The position numbers and the translations under genes were made by a program. Source: Saururus chinensis (taxonomy: Eukaryota; Streptophyta; Magnoliopsida; Piperales; Saururaceae). Taken from it: 64,000 nt of DNA. The notes below the pieces were generated by a model, which saw only the letters and a list, made by a program, of their open reading frames with translations, had not been told where the DNA came from and ran no database searches. The DNA is taken from contig CP141144.1 of the NCBI GenBank assembly GCA_035235625.1, forward strand, positions 39,678,014 through 39,742,013, read 5' to 3'. Below are positions 58,101-64,000 of this stretch, one piece after another (the first letter of the stretch is position 1; the number at the start of each line of letters is the position of its first letter).

Positions 58101-58899
58101 AGTATACTCTCGGTAACTGCGTGGATTCCTACTTTGCACTTCAAAGTAACTGAGATAGCAACGTGAATAAAAACTCTTCACAAACAAAGAGCTTTTTCAT
58201 GTTTTAATGAATATGATTGGCAACTTCCAATTCTTGAGCTTTTCTATGAAATGCCTAGCAATGTATTAAACTTGTAATGACTGCAGGTCTACATCTATTC
58301 CAGTGGTAGCAGGGAGGCCCAGAGACTTATATTTGGGCATACTCCATATGGAGATTTAAGAAAGTACTTGTGCGGATTTTTTGACACAAGAGTTGGGTAA
58401 GATATCTCAATCCCACACCTCAAAGAAAGAATATGCAAATATTTCAACATTAACTTATCATCATACAATCAACAATTACAATTCTACTTTACTCTATTGT
58501 TTAATGACAGAAATAAAAGAGAAACGCAAAGTTACTCAGAAATTGTGCAATCGCTGGGAGTTGACAAGCCATCACAAATATTGTTCATTACTGACGTCTA
58601 TCAAGAAGCAGTAGCTGCAAAAACGGCAGGTGAATGACTGAGTGTCGGAAAAACTAGATCATGTTTAATTCATTTCTTTGCATTAAACAAAGATAGAACT
58701 GACCAGAGTCACAAAGGTCCCCTTTTCCTGCAGGTTCACATTTTTCATGATGGGGTTGTCCTTCAGTGAGGTGGCTCACTAACCAATTTTGTTTAACTTT
58801 GTTCCAGGCTTGGACGTTATGATATCAATTCGACCTGGAAATGGACCACTCCCAGACAACCATGGATTTAAAACAATCACTTCCTTTCTGGAGATCTGA
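52102..58899 (+). CDS. DEP1: Bifunctional methylthioribulose-1-phosphate dehydratase / enolase-phosphatase E1, 524 aa, 12 exons
   Basis: Cytosolic enzyme of the methionine-salvage (Yang) cycle: it dehydrates 5-methylthioribulose-1-phosphate, then enolises and dephosphorylates the diketo product. Exons: 52102-52321, 52462-52598, 53319-53414, 53955-54074, 55037-55126, 56123-56305, 56536-56691, 56853-57002, 57071-57172, 58287-58396, 58511-58629, 58808-58899; all have GT-AG borders and matching phases. Residues 1 to about 240 form the aldolase-II-type dehydratase, with GTGGSITIK (48-56), zinc-ligand His in IHSHGME (H131, H133) and VRNHG (H206). Residues from 283 are the HAD-type phosphatase: DIEGTT (288-293), SSGS (423-426) and FITDV (D483). 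The length fits the plant fusion, and no stop or frame break is seen. Introns 3 and 9 carry MITE insertions. An AATAAA lies 57 bases past the stop. Confidence 0.95.
53470..53649. mobile_element. Stowaway-like MITE in DEP1 intron 3, left end missing
   Basis: Homologous along its length to the 29,114-29,313 element (GAGTATCATAAG, TAGATGTGGGTTTCA). The right terminus GGGATGGAGGGAG is followed by TA. The first ~20 bases of the family, including the left inverted repeat, are absent. Confidence 0.7.
57258..57445. mobile_element. Foldback element in DEP1 intron 9
   Basis: An inverted repeat nearly 190 bp long and almost without a spacer: TTCATGAAAGGAAGCTGATA on the left is mirrored by a right arm ending CCTTCATGAA, with TCCACTTTCTCTA facing TAGAGAAGGTGGA. 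Some mismatches, and no coding capacity. Arms of about 85 bases could form a long hairpin in the pre-mRNA. Confidence 0.8.
57446..58140. other. Inserted-looking sequence of unknown origin in DEP1 intron 9
   Basis: Richer in G+C than the other introns and open over 119 codons on the minus strand (57,980-57,621), but with no known domain. Direct words such as AAAGTACA(T/C)GCT(G/A)CAGCA occur twice (57,475 and 57,527). It directly follows the foldback element. Confidence 0.4.
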
Positions 58900-58955
58900 G
58901 CAAATATATTAAGTGCGGTTACAACGGTGATGCTATTGCAACGAGCGAGGATTCA

Positions 58956-58961
58956 AATAAA
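58956..58961 (+). terminator. Polyadenylation signal of DEP1
   Basis: AATAAA, 57 bases after the stop codon and on the sense strand. Confidence 0.6.
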
Positions 58962-60189
58962 ATGGGATATTTGTAAATGTAATCATATCACTGAGCAGCT
59001 TTCTGGAAGTCCTTCAAAACCAAAAAACTGCACCCGCTCTTATAGATCAAATGTATAAGCGGCAAAGTTCAGATGTGGGTGGGCCTTGGTACCCAACGGG
59101 TCCATCGGATGGCAATATATCCAAAAACTGTAGCAATATTCATCAGTGTGATATGACTGTTTTTACCAAATATGGCACCAGCTACTGTAATTTGGCAAAA
59201 AGCATGAGAAGCCTATATCCCGGAACTAATGACCAACAACCTTCAGTTCATGAAAGGACATAAAAAAATCAGCTCAATCAGTTAGATCGACAGAGAGACC
59301 CATCACCCACGGACCTGCCGCTTCCCTGTCCATTCTCATAGAAGACAAACGAGTCAAGATTCCTTGCTTTGGTCTCCCAATTGTGTAGCGACAGCTGGAG
59401 GAGTAGCTGGGGTCACCGTCACACAAACAGCACCACATTCACAATTCACACAAATCTAACATCCAACCCCCACCCCCACACACAAGGTCTGCTCGCCTCC
59501 ACCAACCCTTTTTAGCTCCATCTTGAAAGAATTCACTCTGGACCCCAGACCAGGGAAAGTGCAGGGCTTGTTGCGCTGCCCCCGTTGGAATTGGAGTTTG
59601 GAACTGGAATCTCACACCCTCTGTTCCTCACAAACCAAATTTCTTGCCCAAAGAGAGACAGTTGACAAAGTGCCCATTTCCCCTAGCCTGGAGAATCCTC
59701 ATTCACAAGTTTTTGCCCAAAAAAAAAAGAAACCTTCACAAGTTCACCATCCATGAATAAAAAACCAAAATAAAGAAACGTAAAAAAGAATAATAGTAAA
59801 GAAGGTGCTCCACTTCAACTATCTGAGGATGCAATGCAACAAGACATGTTCTTGTACAACAACTTGAACAAAAAACTTTAATTTTCTCATCTTGAACAGT
59901 TTATGGAAAGTGGCCAACCTATTGGAACAAAAGGATGAAGAAAAGAAAATTATGAATCAACAAGGGGATGGAATATGGATTAGAATAGGAAAAATAAGAA
60001 GCATCCATCTCATCAAAGATCTTCCATTGATCTCCAAATTAAACAAGCAAAATGGTAGATGATCAAAAGCAAAATAAAAGATGAAGATGAAAGAGTTATC
60101 AATTATACAATTGAAGCAACCATTTTTTTTTCTCTCTTCATATCTGAGGCCTGCAAAATATTTGGTTGGATTTTAACATAGCTCTCTTT
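58962..60189. other. Intergenic and 3' flank of the VQ gene
   Basis: No gene. The convergent 3' ends of DEP1 and the VQ gene lie here. Only short open frames; a purine/pyrimidine-mixed stretch at 59,270-59,760 shows no domain. Confidence 0.5.
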
Positions 60190-60927
60190 CTAGGAGGAGG
60201 AACCTGAGGAGACCTTTGGGGATGTCACAGGGAAGAGCGGCAGGAGCCGAGGCTCCGGGTCCCTGGACGTGGACCTGGGGGAGGGGTGGAGATAGAAGCC
60301 CTTCTCGGCGATCGCCCGCTCCTCGGCGGCGGTCTGGTCGATGGACGGCGGCGGGGCGGATCCGGGCCGGTTGAAGGGGTCGGGGATCAGGGGGGTGACC
60401 GGGCTGAGCACCAAGGAAGGGAAGTCCAGCACGCTGGGGGAGAGGATCTCCGGCTGGTGCCGCTGTCGCGGCGAGAACCCGGGCAAGCCACCGGCGCCGG
60501 GGCGGAGGCCCGGCAGGAGGGGGCTGAGCTTGATGTTCTTCAGGCTGCCGCGCCGCTCGTAAAGCTTGAAAGCCGGCTTCTTGGGCCCCCCTGTCCTGAT
60601 GGGCGGGATGGAGACTTTCCCCGGATCATGTGCCGCGCCGCTCCCCGCTCCGCCGCCGGACGAGGGCTTGGAGGAGCCAGTGAGCATCTGGACGACTTGC
60701 TTGAAGGAGGAGGTGTCGGCCTGGACGAAGGTGGTGGCGCCATTACTGTTGGGGCAAGGTGTAGGGGGCTCGGATCTGTGAACAGGCCTTGGGCTGGGCG
60801 TAGTGGGAAGGGGGAGGGGAGAGATGCCATTGCTGCTGCTGCTGCTGGAGCTGTGGCTGGTGCTGCTGTTGGGGGAGGTCTGGGCACATGGGTTTTCCTT
60901 CCCATGGGCTTTTGGTGAGGAATCCAT
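60190..60927 (-). CDS. VQ-motif protein, VQ4-like group, 245 aa
   Basis: Plant nuclear cofactor family that binds WRKY transcription factors and serves as a MAP-kinase substrate. Seen: the VQ motif FKQVVQMLTG at residues 75-84, followed by FKLYERRGSLKNIKLSPLLP and a conserved-looking C-terminal part (AIAEKGFYLHPSPRS, then LLPLFPVTSP). At least eight Ser/Thr-Pro sites occur, as in the VQ4/VQ31/VQ33-type group. Poly-Ser at 24-32. The ATG at 60,927 was chosen because family proteins start with a similar MDSS-type sequence; the frame is open 81 codons further upstream, but that part is Ser/Leu low complexity and probably leader. A single exon is normal for the family. Third positions are strongly G/C, unlike the neighbouring AT-rich DNA. 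Intact. The long frame on the opposite strand is its shadow. Confidence 0.92.
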   Translation of the reverse strand: MDSSPKAHGKENPCAQTSPNSSTSHSSSSSSSNGISPLPLPTTPSPRPVHRSEPPTPCPNSNGATTFVQADTSSFKQVVQMLTGSSKPSSGGGAGSGAAHDPGKVSIPPIRTGGPKKPAFKLYERRGSLKNIKLSPLLPGLRPGAGGLPGFSPRQRHQPEILSPSVLDFPSLVLSPVTPLIPDPFNRPGSAPPPSIDQTAAEERAIAEKGFYLHPSPRSTSRDPEPRLLPLFPVTSPKVSSGSSS

Positions 60928-61600
60928 TGATGGGTCCCTACCCTTCCTCCTCCTTAGTCCTACCTGTGAGACGCAGAGACAAACACAAAGGAGAAACAGT
61001 GGAAGAGAAGATGAAGAGGAAGAGGGAGAGGAAGAGGAAGGGGCAGAGGTAGGGAAAGGAGCTGCCTTTGCCTTCTTTTTGGTTGGAAAGGAGGAAATAA
61101 AATGGGAGGAAACTATTAAAAAAGGCCTGGGACTGGAGAAAGAGAGCTGGTGAGTTTGTGTGTGAAACAAGGCTGACGAGAGAGAGAAAGAGAGAAACCT
61201 CTGTTTCCTCTCTGTTTTTTTATCTCCTACCTCAGAGATTATGGCTCTGTTTCTCTCTCTTCCTTTGCCTTACTTCTTTTATTGTTTACTTTTTGGTTGG
61301 GGAGACTGTTTCTGGTTGGTTGGGTAAAAAGTGTGGGCAATATCTTCACTTTTCACTGGTGAAATTAAGAGTGACTGAGAGATGACCAGAGAGAAGAGGT
61401 ACAGAGTACAGACTTGTAAACGGCAATATGTAATTTGTGATTTGTAAATAAATTTTGTTTACTGCAGGGAAGAATTAAGAAAGGGGTTGGGCTTTGTCTG
61501 ATCATCACCCATTTCCTTGTAAGAATCGTCAAAACATGAATTGAAAAGGGCATTGACTTGGTTCTCTCTCTCTCTCTCTGGAGCACTCACTGTCACACAG
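60928..61600 (-). promoter_or_regulatory. Leader and promoter region of the VQ gene
   Basis: A purine-rich plus strand (CT-rich on the sense strand) from 60,990 to 61,260 and a CT microsatellite at 61,565-61,581. A transcription start is likely within this stretch but cannot be fixed. Confidence 0.4.
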
Positions 61601-64000
61601 CACGCTGCCGCTGACTCGTGGAAGATGATGACATTGCTTTCCTTGGTTGCTTTGCTTTGCTTTGCTTTTTCCCTCTCCTACCACCAGTCCATCCTGTGCT
61701 TATTACGTGTGCTTATCCATGATCAGGGGCATTCAGGCCTGGGGAATTGCTTTCTTGTACACTTTGGTCTGGTTTTGGTCAGTGGCTCAGGGCATTGCAT
61801 GGCCTACTCAATCCAAATGTCCCATTTCCATATTCAGATGGGAAGCTATTTTTAACAAATCTTGGCTGCTTGTTCAGGTTTAGTACAGTTGTTTCGATTG
61901 AATATGGGGTTTAGCAAGAAAAATTGATTGGAAAAAGGAAGTATGGGGATTTGTGGTCAATTGGTTCTCAATTTTGCTAATTATTAGTAAATTAAAACGC
62001 TGGCATTAACAAAGCTTCTTATTCGAAATATATAAGCTCAAAATTTATGCGCTTTGTAGATGAAAGGTGCGAAACACTGCATAGTTTGTCTGCGCTCACT
62101 ATCGCGCCAGGCGATGGCGGTCATGGTAAGCGCCAATCCGATAGGCTCATAGTTTGAGCTGGCCGATGTACAAGGTTTTGGATCGGCTGTGATGCACTCG
62201 CAACTAATGGCGTGTGAGTGCCCTATCAGCTAGAGACGGCAGTAAAAAACATGAAAACTGGTCCAAAGTAGGCACATTTCTCAGCAATATTTATCTGATT
62301 CGGAACTCTGCATGTCACCAGCTGTGAGGACTAAAAATCCCCTTGATTTTATGGTTGCATTTTTTTATAATAATTTTCTTTTGTAAATTTGTGTTTTATT
62401 TAAACTTAAAAAAATATAATAAAAGATAAAATTAGCCAAGAACAGGAAGAATATTTGTTAAACTATAGTCTAAATCCTAAACCTTAAACTTTGCTTGGAT
62501 TGTTAGTAACCCTAAGATCAGGTTCCACAACAACGAGCTACTTTGTATCTAAGTGCATGCGGGTCTGGCTGGCTGCCTTATGTCTTCTCTCATTAAGCCA
62601 AAAGTCTAGGCAGAGGTGGAAGACTTTTTCCTGCTCCTTACTATTAATCAACCCAGCATAAGCTATATAAAAGAGCCATTTATCTACGACGGTCCATATG
62701 CGTCATTGTTGTGAAATATGTTTTCATGGATGACTTATATTGGGTTCATTGTTAAAAGGAAATATGAAAAACTCTTCAAGTGGAGGCTGGGCAATGGACT
62801 GTTAGACACACAAACAGTTAATACCCAAATAGAACTATATTTCAGGTGGTTTATGAATTTATAATGTGAAATTGAGACATGGGTGGTACCATGAACTAGT
62901 TTAGGCAAACCTAAAAGGACCAAAAAATGACAAAGATAACAACTGCACAGTGATCCCTAAGTAATTCTTCTCTTTATTAATGCGTGATTTGCATGTGGTG
63001 GTGAATAGGGCATCTGCTTCTGACAACGAAGGAACACATCCTACATTCCCAATTCCATGAATTATGAAGGGATTCTCAAGATTCATGAACTATAAAGGAA
63101 TATAAACATCTATTATAGGGGAATCGAATCCCACAATCTAGTGACAACTAGTAAGGTTTTTTTTAGTAACAACATTGACAAGCATGTCCCTAAAAGGCAT
63201 TTCAAGCAAAGAGTATTGCTAAGTGCGTGCGTGCGTGCTTCCGACCGCTTATGTAACGGTTGATCGCCAGGACGAGCAAGGTCGGTGAGAGTTACACGAG
63301 TGTCGCATGCTAACATTTGTGTCCTATGCTTTTCATAGTGGTGTGCGTTACACGAGCGTCCCTGAGCGCGAGCGTACTTGAACTATTTTTCATCTAGCAA
63401 AAGGTGGAGGAGAAGACAAGGAGAACACAAGGGGGACCGCCACATGCTTATGCTAATTCGTTTGTCTTCGCTGCGAGACACAGGGAGGAGGACCATTGGC
63501 CTCAAAGTCCCATTTGATTCTAGGCCACTAATGATCTCACACTCCTTATCAAAGGCCATAGATGCCTAAATAATGTCTTGATCACCATAATAACGTTTAT
63601 GAGAGCAAGGCTTTTTCTTCAGGTCCATTTCTTCGTTTTCGTTGAATAAAACGACTTGTGTCATCCTTGTTGACACACACTTTCTTTTAATCCACATGTA
63701 GAGTCAAGTGTAACATAATGCAGGGTCACTTTATGTAATATTTGAGATTGATAGTTTATACGTGCTTACCATGTATACCATTAATTTTATAGATAAAAGA
63801 CTCGTGTATTCCTTATATTAGGCGCATTGTAAATAGAAAAAAAAAATATTTTATTTAAATTAATAACTCTATTTAATTTTAAAAAATAAATTTAATTACA
63901 ATAAGTGTCCACTTAACAAAAATTGCCAACTCAGAACACCAAATATATTCCGAACTGACCGAGGGTACCAAACCGGCAATATCCTTAGGACAACGGAATT
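61601..64000. other. Gene-free stretch to the window end
   Basis: No domain, intron-exon pattern or transposon edge was recognised. A short GTGC repeat occurs at 63,223-63,238, and two GTTACACGAG words stand near 63,292 and 63,349. The end is AT-rich. Confidence 0.45.

Noticed and set aside
60286..60918. 210-codon open frame opposite the VQ gene
   Set aside because: A shadow of the GC-rich VQ coding sequence; the VQ motif, conserved tail and Ser-Pro sites support only the minus strand.
61541..61855. 104-codon plus-strand open frame beyond the VQ promoter
   Set aside because: Starts in a CT microsatellite, has no domain, and overlaps another random frame.

Overview
This window is nuclear DNA of a flowering plant. 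Intron-rich genes with GT-AG borders, plant-specific families (RALF peptide, VQ-motif protein, fused DEP1 enzyme of methionine salvage) and dense nested transposons all point that way. I cannot name the species. There is no operon, phage, CRISPR array, rRNA gene or recognisable tRNA gene.

Layout. 1-25,060 is almost entirely nested mobile DNA: a truncated LTR at the window edge, a chromovirus-type LTR fragment meeting a 3.7-kb solo LTR head to head (4,186-7,864), another LTR with a polypurine tract (8,149-8,988), and then a large Ty3/gypsy element of Tekay/Del type (9,007-25,059). That element has two later guests: a 1.43-kb solo LTR inside its 5' LTR (11,217-12,649), and a 4.64-kb non-autonomous CACTA transposon (17,800-22,442) placed exactly at the polypurine-tract/3'-LTR boundary. 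25,060-33,500 is a mixed region. It has a MITE, a broken DJ-1-type start exon, an intact RALF peptide gene (27,746-28,138), a Stowaway-like MITE, an 0.9-kb TIR element and a Mutator transposase remnant.

33,497-39,449 (minus strand) is a 12-exon gene, reassembled here by splice signals, for a 423-aa protein with DnaJ-like CxxCxG zinc motifs. Its upstream flank was tandemly duplicated together with the end of a Mutator-like element; one copy then received a 5.6-kb Ty3/gypsy chromovirus (39,914-45,514). The Mutator-like element itself runs to about 51,355 and carries a MuDR N-terminal domain, a zinc knuckle and a plant mobile domain (PMD), with the transposase core missing.

52,102-58,899 is an intact 12-exon gene for DEP1 (methylthioribulose-1-phosphate dehydratase fused to enolase-phosphatase E1, 524 aa). 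60,190-60,927 (minus strand) is an intact single-exon VQ-motif protein gene. The remainder to 64,000 shows nothing I can assign.

The four intact genes belong to unrelated processes (peptide signalling, an unnamed zinc-motif protein, methionine salvage, MAP-kinase/WRKY-type signalling), and their adjacency is not evidence of joint function. The notable content is structural: nested and boundary-precise insertions, the duplicated transposon end beside a promoter, the deleted MULE-PMD chimera, and the repeat architecture of the CACTA element. I found no convincing wholly new biological system.
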